Assembly (NCBI GenBank): GCA_039934375.1
Contig: JBDTMH010000115.1
Coordinates: 1-13,402, forward strand
DNA length: 13,402 nucleotides
Origin: CAISIP01 sp039934375
Lineage (GTDB): Bacteria; Pseudomonadota; Gammaproteobacteria; Burkholderiales; Burkholderiaceae_C
Reading direction: 5' to 3'
Below the pieces are notes generated by a model, which made no database searches, was not told the DNA's origin, and saw only the letters and a list, made by a program, of their open reading frames with translations. This document shows positions 7,646-13,278 of this stretch, in pieces (the first letter of the stretch is position 1; each line of letters begins with the position of its first letter). A program made the translations under genes and the position numbers.

Positions 7646-7930
7646 ATGATCTTCAGTGAATCCATCGGGTATGCGGCCGCAACCCTGACAACGGCGAGTT
7701 TTCTGCCGCAGGCCTGGTATACGTTTCGCACCCGCGACGTGCGCGGCATTTCGCTGGGCATGTACCTGATTTTCGTGCTCGGCGTCTCGCTGTGGCTGAC
7801 ATACGGGGTCATGGTGGCGGCCTGGCCGATCGTTTTTGCCAACGCGATCACGCTGATGCTGGCGGGCTTTATCCTGCTGATGAAACTGCGCTTCCAACCT
7901 TCGACCCCACACCCGCAACCACCGGCGTGA
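7646..7930 (+). CDS. SemiSWEET-family sugar transporter (PQ-loop)
   Basis: This is a 94-residue inner-membrane protein with three hydrophobic helices, the single-repeat architecture of bacterial SemiSWEETs, which work as homodimers for facilitated sugar transport. Helix 1 carries the PQ motif (FLPQAWYTFRTRD, residues 19-31). The conserved loop GISLGMYLIF follows, then SLWLTYGV. The final helix has FANAITL. W50 and N66 sit where the sugar-pocket Trp and Asn lie in characterised SemiSWEETs. The length is normal apart from a short Pro-rich tail. It is 39 nt downstream of dacB and may have its own promoter. The sugar is unknown. Confidence 0.9.
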   Translation: MIFSESIGYAAATLTTASFLPQAWYTFRTRDVRGISLGMYLIFVLGVSLWLTYGVMVAAWPIVFANAITLMLAGFILLMKLRFQPSTPHPQPPA

Positions 7931-8010
7931 GCCACCGGGCCGTTCCCAAGGCGAATCCCGCAGTGCGCAGCAGGGAGGGCACCATAGTGAGCCACCGACG
8001 GCCAGCCGCT

Positions 8011-8040
8011 CTTTGGCCAGGGCGCCATGTGTAGCCAAAG
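8011..8040. repeat. inverted repeat, 7-bp perfect arms (CTTTGGC/GCCAAAG)
   Basis: CTTTGGC (8011-8017) and GCCAAAG (8034-8040) form a perfect 7-bp stem around a 16-nt loop that itself contains GGCGCC. It is 81 nt after the SemiSWEET stop and about 115 nt before the sigma-54 promoter. There is no T-tract, so it could be a weak terminator for SemiSWEET or a protein site for the next gene. Confidence 0.45.
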
Positions 8041-8041
8041 C

Positions 8042-8055
8042 CGACACTACTGTCG
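8042..8055. promoter_or_regulatory. perfect palindrome CGACA-CTAC-TGTCG, possible operator
   Basis: Five-base perfect arms with a 4-bp centre lie upstream of the sigma-54 promoter. Together with the dyad at 8064-8096 it forms a tandem-dyad arrangement typical of enhancer-binding-protein sites. The regulator is not identified. Confidence 0.35.
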
Positions 8056-8063
8056 ATATTTAC

Positions 8064-8096
8064 TACACAGTTTGCTGCGATGCCGCAAATAGTGTG
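8064..8096. promoter_or_regulatory. imperfect 12-bp dyad, candidate enhancer-binding-protein site
   Basis: TACACAGTTTGC and GCAAATAGTGTG are inverted relative to each other (9 of 12 positions match) around a 9-nt spacer. The centre is about 74 bp upstream of the predicted transcription start near 8154, a usual distance for a sigma-54 activator. The activator of PEP-CTERM genes (PrsR) is a candidate by family knowledge only; I do not know its consensus. Confidence 0.35.
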
Positions 8097-8109
8097 AGAA
8101 AGTCCACAG

Positions 8110-8122
8110 ATTCAAACACTTA
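8110..8122 (+). promoter_or_regulatory. possible IHF site
   Basis: ATTCAA-ACAC-TTA matches the IHF consensus WATCAA-N4-TTR with one mismatch. It lies between the candidate activator dyads and the -24 element, where IHF would bend DNA. One-mismatch sites are common by chance, and this one is rather close to the promoter. Confidence 0.22.
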
Positions 8123-8127
8123 AGACC

Positions 8128-8143
8128 TGGCCCGGTTCGTGCT
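8128..8143 (+). promoter_or_regulatory. sigma-54 (RpoN) -24/-12 promoter of the PEP-CTERM gene
   Basis: TGGCCCG-GTTC-GTGCT matches the consensus TGGCACG-N4-TTGCW at 10 of 12 defined positions. The invariant GG (8129-8130) and GC (8141-8142) have exactly the required 10-nt separation. The predicted transcription start is near 8154. This gives a leader of about 20 nt before the ATG at 8175 and excludes the upstream GTG at 8139. Published work links PEP-CTERM genes to RpoN with the PrsK/PrsR two-component system, which fits. Confidence 0.65.
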
Positions 8144-8174
8144 TCATACCATGCATCCTTTCCAAAAGAATGCC

Positions 8175-8936
8175 ATGTACAAGTTCAAATCCAGTATCGT
8201 CGCGCTCGCACTGACCGGTATCGCGCTCGCAGCAGCAGCCGGCCCCGTCCTCACAGCGGACGTGAAATTCGATAACCCGATATTCACAGGTTCGGGTTAT
8301 GACAGCTTGACCATCAAGTTCCTCCAAGGCGGCAACGTCAAAACCGAAAACGTCGCTGCGGGCCGTTTTCAGGGCAAGGTTACCGCCACAAATGTTGTAG
8401 ATACGGGGATATTCGTCGACGGCCTGGACAATCTGTTCATGTACTGCTACGACCTCTACGAGAGCATCCACCCTGGCCAGACAGTGCGATACACCATCGA
8501 CTTCACTGGCGCCACGGGCCGCACGCTGAACTTCCTGGGCGCGGTCAATACAGTCATGAGCGGCACCGGCAGCACCTACAGTCCCTATGCCTGGCTGCAT
8601 CCGACCTCCGCCAGCCAGGGCGCGGCGATACAGCTCGGCATCTGGGAGAGCCTCTACGACACCGGCGCATGGAACCTTGACGACGGCAGCTTCCAGGCCT
8701 GGAACCTGGACACCGGCACCAAGAACGCCTGGAACAGCTTCACGAGCGCCATAGATGGCAGCGACTCGCTCGACATCCGCTACACGATGGTCCTGAAAGC
8801 CATCGGTGCGCAAGACATGATCACCGGCGACCCACCAGCACAGGTGCCGGAGCCTGGCTCGCTGGCACTGGTCGGTCTGGCATTGGCCGGATTGGCTGGC
8901 AGCCGCCGACTGGGCGGCAAGGGCCGCCGCGACTGA
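8175..8936 (+). CDS. PEP-CTERM exosortase-sorted protein with a possible thioester-type Cys/Gln pair
   Basis: This is a 253-residue exported protein. It has a signal peptide (MYKFKSS, then a hydrophobic core to about residue 22), a Gly/Thr/Asp-rich secreted body, and a PEP-CTERM tail. The tail reads VPEPGSLALVG from residue 224, then a hydrophobic helix and a basic end with RRLGGKGRRD. PEP-CTERM tails are cut and anchored or released by exosortase at the inner membrane in EPS-producing Gram-negatives. The body has one cysteine, C91, in MYCYDLYESI, and Q153 in AIQLGIWESLYD. These resemble the Cys and the TQxxIW motif of bacterial thioester domains. In-frame starts at 8139 (GTG) and 8151 are rejected: they lie in the promoter or at its start site, and 8175 gives a normal signal peptide with AAAAGAA upstream. 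No exosortase is present in the window. Confidence 0.93.
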   Translation: MYKFKSSIVALALTGIALAAAAGPVLTADVKFDNPIFTGSGYDSLTIKFLQGGNVKTENVAAGRFQGKVTATNVVDTGIFVDGLDNLFMYCYDLYESIHPGQTVRYTIDFTGATGRTLNFLGAVNTVMSGTGSTYSPYAWLHPTSASQGAAIQLGIWESLYDTGAWNLDDGSFQAWNLDTGTKNAWNSFTSAIDGSDSLDIRYTMVLKAIGAQDMITGDPPAQVPEPGSLALVGLALAGLAGSRRLGGKGRRD

Positions 8937-8978
8937 AGCTTCAATAACGCCGGCGCACGGCTCGTCAAGGTGGTACGC

Positions 8979-9002
8979 CGGGCTCCGTCGGCCGCCAGCC
9001 CG
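8979..9002. terminator. hairpin in the convergent gap (CGGGCT/AGCCCG)
   Basis: A perfect 6-bp inverted repeat with a 12-nt loop lies between the ends of the PEP-CTERM gene and sua5. No T-tract follows on either strand. It may slow or end transcription from both sides, but it is not a canonical intrinsic terminator. A separate palindrome, TGAAGCTTCA, covers the PEP-CTERM stop codon (8934-8943). Confidence 0.25.
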
Positions 9003-9022
9003 ACAACACAGTCTGACGAAGC

Positions 9023-10051
9023 TCAGGCGGCCGCAGCCGCGCGCTGCAGGCGGTCGCGCACCCCATCCCACTCGGGGCCTTCGGGCAAGGTCTCGATCCA
9101 GATCAGTTTGACGCCCTGGTCGTCGAAGCTGCGCAACACCGCGAACAACTGCTGCGCGGTTGCGGCCGCGTCGTCGGGCATGCGCCGCTGCAATACGCCG
9201 CTGGAGCGCGAGCGCAGCACTGACCGGCTGTAGGTGGCGATCACCGGGCCTTGCGCTGCCGGTTGCACATCACCTCCCAGCATGTCCAGCGCAGTTTGCA
9301 GCGCCCGGGCATCCATCAGCCGGACTTTGGCGCGTGGCGCGTAATGGGCCAGCAAGCTGCCTGAGGCACGCGGCGCCGCAGCCTGCCCCTCCACCGGCTG
9401 ATCGGACAACACCGGCCGGCCCGCAGCCGCAGTGAGTTGCTCGACATGGATCGCGCCGGGACGCAGCAATACCGGCGCGCCCCGCGTGCAATCGACGATC
9501 GTCGACTCGATGCCGACGCCACAGGCGCCGCCGTCAAGAATCAGCAGTTCCGGTCCGAATTCGCCCAGCACATGGGCTGCGGTGGTCGGACTGACCCGGC
9601 CAAACTGGTTGGCACTGGGGCCGGCCAGCCCCATCACGCCCAGCGCGCGGCAGGCGTGCAGCAAGGCCTGGGCCACCGGGTGGTCCGGGCAACGCAGTCC
9701 GATCGAATCCTGCCCGCCGGCCGCCGCAGCACCCACTGCCAGGCGACGCGGCAGGATCAGCGTCAGCGGCCCCGGCCAGAATGCCTGCATCAAGGCCTGC
9801 GCATACGGCGGCACCTCGGCGGCAAAGTGCGCCACGCCGGCTGCACCCTTGGCGGTATCGTCCACATGCACGATCAGAGGATGGTCGCTTGGTCGACCCT
9901 TGGCACTGAACACCAGGGCCACGGCGGCGTCGTTGGCAGCATCCGCACCCAGCCCATACACCGTCTCGGTCGGGAACGCGACCAGCACCCCAGCGCGCAA
10001 GGCCTGCGCTGCACGCGTGACCGCCCCAGGCAAAGCGCCGTTCAGTATCAC
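9023..10051 (-). CDS. sua5: L-threonylcarbamoyladenylate synthase, Sua5 type
   Basis: The enzyme makes threonylcarbamoyl-AMP from threonine, bicarbonate and ATP, the first step of tRNA t6A37 formation. The 342-residue protein has an N-terminal YrdC domain (about 1-200): FPTETVYGLGADA, SAKGRPSDHPLIVHV with the KxR motif, FWPGPLTLIL, and GPSANQFGRVSPT. The linker SGSLLAHYAPR follows, then a C-terminal Sua5 domain (to about 335). This is the long Sua5 form rather than the short TsaC form. The start is a GTG at 10051, 12 nt after the purK stop; no ATG is available near the domain start and the ribosome binding site is weak. It is the last gene of purE-purK-sua5. Confidence 0.95.
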   Translation of the reverse strand: MILNGALPGAVTRAAQALRAGVLVAFPTETVYGLGADAANDAAVALVFSAKGRPSDHPLIVHVDDTAKGAAGVAHFAAEVPPYAQALMQAFWPGPLTLILPRRLAVGAAAAGGQDSIGLRCPDHPVAQALLHACRALGVMGLAGPSANQFGRVSPTTAAHVLGEFGPELLILDGGACGVGIESTIVDCTRGAPVLLRPGAIHVEQLTAAAGRPVLSDQPVEGQAAAPRASGSLLAHYAPRAKVRLMDARALQTALDMLGGDVQPAAQGPVIATYSRSVLRSRSSGVLQRRMPDDAAATAQQLFAVLRSFDDQGVKLIWIETLPEGPEWDGVRDRLQRAAAAA

Positions 10052-10063
10052 GTCGACCCAACC

Positions 10064-11272
10064 CTAGGCCAACGCCAGGCCCAACAATTCGGCCGCCTGC
10101 CGGGCGGTCGCGCGCACCTGCGCCACGGTGGCCGCGGTGAGCGTCAGGTGGCCCATCTTGCGGCCACGGCTGGCGCGCAGCTTGCCGTACAGATGCAGGT
10201 GGGCGCCCGGCAAGGCCAGCAGCGCCAACCAGGGCGGTGTACGTGGCGTATCGCCACCCGGGTGGCCCGGTGCATCGAACCACAAGTCGCCGAGCAGGTT
10301 CAGCATCACCGCGGGGCTGTGCTGGCGCGGCGGCACCAAGGGCAGGCCTGCCAGCGTACGCACCTGCAGATCGAACTGCGACGCGTCGCAGGCGTCGAGC
10401 GTGTAATGGCCGCTGTTGTGCGGACGTGGCGCGATTTCGTTGACCACCAGCACCTCGGCACCTTCCTGGTCAACGACGAAGAACTCAACACACAACACGC
10501 CGACGTATTGCAGCTCCTGGGCGATCGCGCGCGCGGCTTGCTGGGCCGCTTCGGTCAATGTCGGCGCGAGGTTGCCGTCGAATACTTCGGTCATCGCCAG
10601 GATGCCGTCACGGTGCAGGTTGCGCTGCACCGGATAACTGACCATGGTGCCGTCCCAGCCGCGCGCCAGCAGCACCGAACACTCGGCGCGCAACTCTAGC
10701 TGGCGCTCGAGCACGCAAGCGACCGACTGCAACTGCGCCCAGGCCGCAACCAGTTCGGCCCGGTTGCGCACCCGGATCTGGCCCTTGCCGTCGTACCCGA
10801 GCCGGGCCGTTTTCAGGATGCCGGGTAGCAGGCTGTCAGCCACAGCCGCGAGCTCTTGCGCGCTGGTGATGACGGCGTAGGGTGCGGTCGGCACGCCGCA
10901 GGCCTTGAAATGCGCCTTTTCGCGGATCCGATCCTGGGCAATGGCCAGCGACTGGGCCGATGGCGCCACCGGCCGATGGGCACCCAGCGTGAACATTGCA
11001 CCCGAAGGCACGTTCTCGAACTCCGTCGTGATCGCGGCGCAGCGCTGCATCATCTGCGCCAGCGCCTGCTCGTCCAGGTAGTCGGCCTGCACATGGAAGT
11101 GGCTGACCAGCCCGGCCGGACTGGCCGGATCGGGATCGAGCACCGCAGTGAAATAACCCATGCGCTGCGCCGCATGCACGAACATGCGCCCGAGTTGTCC
11201 GCCGCCCATGACCCCCAGCGTGGTCTGCTGCCCGCTGGCGGTGGTGCCGGGAAGAATTGCCTGGCTCAGCAT
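10064..11272 (-). CDS. purK: N5-carboxyaminoimidazole ribonucleotide synthase
   Basis: PurK is an ATP-grasp enzyme that converts AIR, ATP and bicarbonate to N5-CAIR in purine synthesis. The 402-residue protein has the N-terminal nucleotide-binding signature GVMGGGQLGRMF (about 20-31). The FENVP block is followed by QDRIREKAHFKACGVPTAPY, the ATP-grasp lysine region ILKTARLGYDGKGQ, and the metal/carboxylate motif VNEIAPRPHNSGHYT. A 10-15 residue leader precedes the conserved core, and the ATG at 11272 is the natural start. It begins 46 nt after the purE stop and is followed by sua5 after 12 nt, so the three form one operon. Confidence 0.97.
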   Translation of the reverse strand: MLSQAILPGTTASGQQTTLGVMGGGQLGRMFVHAAQRMGYFTAVLDPDPASPAGLVSHFHVQADYLDEQALAQMMQRCAAITTEFENVPSGAMFTLGAHRPVAPSAQSLAIAQDRIREKAHFKACGVPTAPYAVITSAQELAAVADSLLPGILKTARLGYDGKGQIRVRNRAELVAAWAQLQSVACVLERQLELRAECSVLLARGWDGTMVSYPVQRNLHRDGILAMTEVFDGNLAPTLTEAAQQAARAIAQELQYVGVLCVEFFVVDQEGAEVLVVNEIAPRPHNSGHYTLDACDASQFDLQVRTLAGLPLVPPRQHSPAVMLNLLGDLWFDAPGHPGGDTPRTPPWLALLALPGAHLHLYGKLRASRGRKMGHLTLTAATVAQVRATARQAAELLGLALA

Positions 11273-11318
11273 GAGTGCCGCACCGCCATGGCCCCGATCA
11301 ACGGCCCATGCGCGTGCG

Positions 11319-11843
11319 TCATGACGCGCGGCCCGGGGTCGGCATCAAGGTGGCCGCGTCGGGCGGCACCACCATTGCGCGGGCCGCTTCGGTCTGCTGG
11401 GCGCGGAATTCCTGCAGGCGCCGGGCCAGTTCCGGGTCTCCGCTGGCGAGCAAGGCGACCGCGAACAGTGCCGCATTGGCAGCGCCGGCCGAGCCGATGG
11501 CAAAGGTCGCCACCGGGACGCCCCTGGGCATCTGCACGATGCTGTGCAGCGAATCCACGCCCGACAAGTGCCGGCCAGCAACCGGCACGCCCAACACCGG
11601 CACGATGGTCTTGGCCGCCAGCATGCCGGGCAGGTGTGCCGCGCCGCCGGCGCCGGCGATGATGGCCTTGAGGCCGCGACCCTGCGCCTGTTCGGCATAT
11701 GCGAACATGTCATCCGGCATCCGGTGGGCCGAAACCACCCGCGATTCATGCCCGATTCCAAACTGTTGGAGAATCTGTACTGCGTGTTGCATGGTGTCCC
11801 AATCAGAATTGGAACCCATGACGACGCCGATTTGAATTTTCAT
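11319..11843 (-). CDS. purE: N5-carboxyaminoimidazole ribonucleotide mutase
   Basis: PurE (class I) moves the carboxyl of N5-CAIR, the PurK product, to give CAIR. The 174-residue protein starts MKIQIGVVMGSNSDWDTM. It contains the catalytic-histidine motif VSAHRMPD (His40), IIAGAGGAAHLPGM and SIVQMPRGVPVATFAIG, all near-invariant in PurE. The frame is open up to an ATG at 11882. The 13 extra residues (MFCMGLYPCLTTT) are not PurE-like, so 11843 is chosen even though no strong Shine-Dalgarno precedes it. It is the first gene of purE-purK-sua5 and divergent from cnoX. Confidence 0.97.
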   Translation of the reverse strand: MKIQIGVVMGSNSDWDTMQHAVQILQQFGIGHESRVVSAHRMPDDMFAYAEQAQGRGLKAIIAGAGGAAHLPGMLAAKTIVPVLGVPVAGRHLSGVDSLHSIVQMPRGVPVATFAIGSAGAANAALFAVALLASGDPELARRLQEFRAQQTEAARAMVVPPDAATLMPTPGRAS

Positions 11844-11903
11844 GGTGGTGGTGAGACAGGGGTACAGGCCCATGCAAAACACCGGCCTTCCGTCTCCCGC
11901 CCG

Positions 11904-11909
11904 ATTTTA
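11904..11909 (-). promoter_or_regulatory. candidate -10 element of the purE operon
   Basis: The minus strand reads TAAAAT (5 of 6 matches to TATAAT) in the 99-bp gap divergent from cnoX. Transcription would start near 11897, giving a leader of about 55 nt before the purE ATG at 11843. No clear -35 is seen at 16-18 bp. No purine riboswitch fold was recognised in the short leader. Confidence 0.35.
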
Positions 11910-11942
11910 GTCAGTCCCTTTGTCACCGCTCGTAAAACCACA

Positions 11943-12851
11943 ATGATCAACGTCACCTCAGCCAATTTTGAAGCCGAAGTCATCGAAGCATCGATGAACA
12001 CCCCCGTCCTCGTCGACTTCTGGGCGCCCTGGTGCGGCCCCTGCAAGGTCATTGGCCCACTGCTGGAAAAGCTCGAGACCGACTATCAGGGTCGCTTCAA
12101 GCTGGTCAAGGTCGACTCCGACCAGGAGCAGGAGCTGAGCCAGGCCTTTGGCATCCGCAGCATTCCCACCTGTGTGCTGTTGATTGACGGCAAGCCGGTG
12201 GACGGCTTCATGGGCGCGGTGCCCGAAGGGCAGCTCAAGACTTTCCTGGACAAGCACCTGCCACCCATGGACATCCTGGAGGCTGAGGTCACCGCAGAGT
12301 CGATCGCCGACGCACCGGATGCCAACGACCCGCAGGCGCGACACGAGGCGTTGCAGCAGGCCGTGCTGCAAAAACCGGAGGACGACGATGCTCGTTTCGC
12401 GTACGTCAAGTTCCTGCTGCAAAACGGCAAGCTCGCCGAAGCCAAGGCCGCGCTCGCGCCAGCCTTGCCGCGCATCGCGCTGGTGCGGCGCATCGACGCG
12501 CTGCAACAGTGGGTCCTGGCCATCGATTTTGCGACCGAGCAGGGCGCATCGGAAACCGCGCTGGCGGGCTTCGATACCCGCATCGCGGCCGGCAAGCGCG
12601 ACTTCGATGCACGTTTCGGCAAGGCGCGTTTGCTGATGGCCGCGCAGGACTGGCCCGCGGCGATGGACGAACTGCTCGAAATCCTGATGCGCGACAAGGC
12701 CTGGAGCGAGGAGCTGGCGCGCAAGACCTTCATCGCGATCCTGGACATCATCGAGCCGCCGCCCGTCAAGGTGGCGGACGGACAGATCCCTCCGGTGGAC
12801 CCGGTGGTGGCGACCTATCGGCGGCGCCTGAGCAGCGTGGTACTGAGCTGA
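11943..12851 (+). CDS. cnoX: thioredoxin-fold/TPR chaperone CnoX (YbbN family), CGPC type
   Basis: This is a chaperone-type protein that protects clients and can form mixed disulfides. The 302-residue protein has an N-terminal thioredoxin domain (1-110) with WAPWCGPCKVIGP (C31 and C34) and the cis-proline in IRSIPTCVLL (P75). The C-terminal half (about 130-302) is helical with TPR-like repeats, as in YbbN, and ends VVATYRRRLSSVVLS. E. coli CnoX lacks the first active-site cysteine, but this protein has both, so oxidoreductase activity is plausible as in other bacterial CnoX proteins. The ATG at 11943 aligns with the thioredoxin N-terminus; the frame is open further upstream but runs antisense through purE. 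No good Shine-Dalgarno is visible. Confidence 0.93.
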   Translation: MINVTSANFEAEVIEASMNTPVLVDFWAPWCGPCKVIGPLLEKLETDYQGRFKLVKVDSDQEQELSQAFGIRSIPTCVLLIDGKPVDGFMGAVPEGQLKTFLDKHLPPMDILEAEVTAESIADAPDANDPQARHEALQQAVLQKPEDDDARFAYVKFLLQNGKLAEAKAALAPALPRIALVRRIDALQQWVLAIDFATEQGASETALAGFDTRIAAGKRDFDARFGKARLLMAAQDWPAAMDELLEILMRDKAWSEELARKTFIAILDIIEPPPVKVADGQIPPVDPVVATYRRRLSSVVLS

Positions 12852-12858
12852 GCCGGCG

Positions 12859-12881
12859 CTGACCCTCAACGCGCGGGTCGG
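12859..12881 (+). terminator. possible terminator hairpin after cnoX
   Basis: CTGACCC and GGGTCGG pair (7 bp with one G-T) around a 9-nt loop, beginning 8 nt after the cnoX stop and followed only by TTTG. The stem is plausible, but the T-tract is short. It lies in an 80-bp gap convergent with the ACP gene. Confidence 0.35.
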
Positions 12882-12915
12882 TTTGTAGCAGCGGATTCGG
12901 CGGCCCCGACCCGAT

Positions 12916-12930
12916 GCCGGGCGACCCGGC
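12916..12930 (-). terminator. tight GC hairpin just after the ACP stop
   Basis: GCCGGG and CCCGGC form a perfect 6-bp stem with a 3-nt loop, starting 1 nt beyond the ACP stop codon. There is no T-tract, so it may be an RNA 3'-end protector or a weak terminator. Confidence 0.3.
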
Positions 12931-12931
12931 C

Positions 12932-13195
12932 TCAGCCGCGGGCCTGCGTGATGAGTTCCACGATGCTGCCCATCGTGGCCAGCCGCTCCGGGTCGAACCC
13001 GCTGGCGGCAAAGTCGATGTTGTAGTTCTCCTCGAGGTAGACGACGATCTGCATGATCGCCAGCGAATCCAGCAGCCCCGACGCGACCAGCGGGTCGTCC
13101 GGCCCCAGGCTTTCGACCGCCACGCCGGGCTTCTGTATCGTGCGCAGGAACTGGCGCAACGCATCCATCAGCCGGGCGCGATCGACGCTGCTCAT
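12932..13195 (-). CDS. acyl carrier protein (phosphopantetheine-binding)
   Basis: This is an 87-residue stand-alone carrier protein. The 4'-phosphopantetheine attachment serine is S44 in the GLLDSLAIMQIV motif. A helix II acidic patch (YLEENYNIDF) follows, and the protein ends SIVELITQARG. It differs from housekeeping AcpP, in which the motif is usually DSLDTVEL, so it probably serves a dedicated pathway. The start at 13195 is preceded by GTGGGGGC. The frame continues upstream into a repeat and the ligase, but the ACP fold begins here. It lies 79 nt after an AMP-forming acyl ligase, which probably loads it or supplies its acyl group. Ligase/ACP pairs occur in exosortase-linked, polyketide and lipid-modifying loci, and the window does not decide between them. 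Confidence 0.9.
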   Translation of the reverse strand: MSSVDRARLMDALRQFLRTIQKPGVAVESLGPDDPLVASGLLDSLAIMQIVVYLEENYNIDFAASGFDPERLATMGSIVELITQARG

Positions 13196-13278
13196 GTTGC
13201 CCCCACGCTTGTCACTGCGTGTACTGCGCTGCCCCCCGAGGGGGCCTTCGCACCTTGGGGCGGCCCGGCGGTGTTCAT
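13192..13278 (-). repeat. GC-rich palindromic repeat between ligase and ACP, also open as a 28-codon frame
   Basis: The gap holds a C-run/GA/G-run hairpin (about 13232-13244) and a CACGC-8-GCGTG hairpin (13204-13221), set in sequence like CGCCCCAAGGTGCGAAGG. I recognise this general form as an abundant dispersed repeat of Comamonadaceae-type genomes (recollection, not a search). The same DNA is open as MNTAGPPQGAKAPSGG and so on (28 residues). Its ATG overlaps the ligase TGA (ATGA at 13278-13275), and its TGA overlaps the ACP ATG (ATGA at 13195-13192). The repeat also supplies the GGGGG before the ACP start. A real peptide is unlikely, but translation through it could couple ligase and ACP. 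Confidence 0.55.

Noticed and set aside
7927..7996. 10-bp direct repeat GTGAGCCACC, copies 60 bp apart (7927-7936, 7987-7996)
   Set aside because: Short, overlaps a stop codon, not repeated again, and no target-site or operator context. Probably chance.
8139..8174. Upstream starts (GTG 8139, ATG 8151) for the PEP-CTERM gene
   Set aside because: They lie in the sigma-54 promoter or at its predicted start site, and add residues before a complete signal peptide.
8112..9071. A 319-codon minus-strand frame across the PEP-CTERM gene
   Set aside because: The plus strand has a signal peptide and PEP-CTERM tail; the minus frame has no recognisable motif and crosses the sigma-54 promoter and the sua5 end.
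9437..10699. A 420-codon plus-strand open frame
   Set aside because: It is antisense to sua5 and purK, both of which have full family motifs on the other strand.
11920..11948. TTGTCA as a -35 for cnoX
   Set aside because: The matching -10 position falls on the start codon itself, so it cannot drive the chosen start; no good -10 is present upstream.
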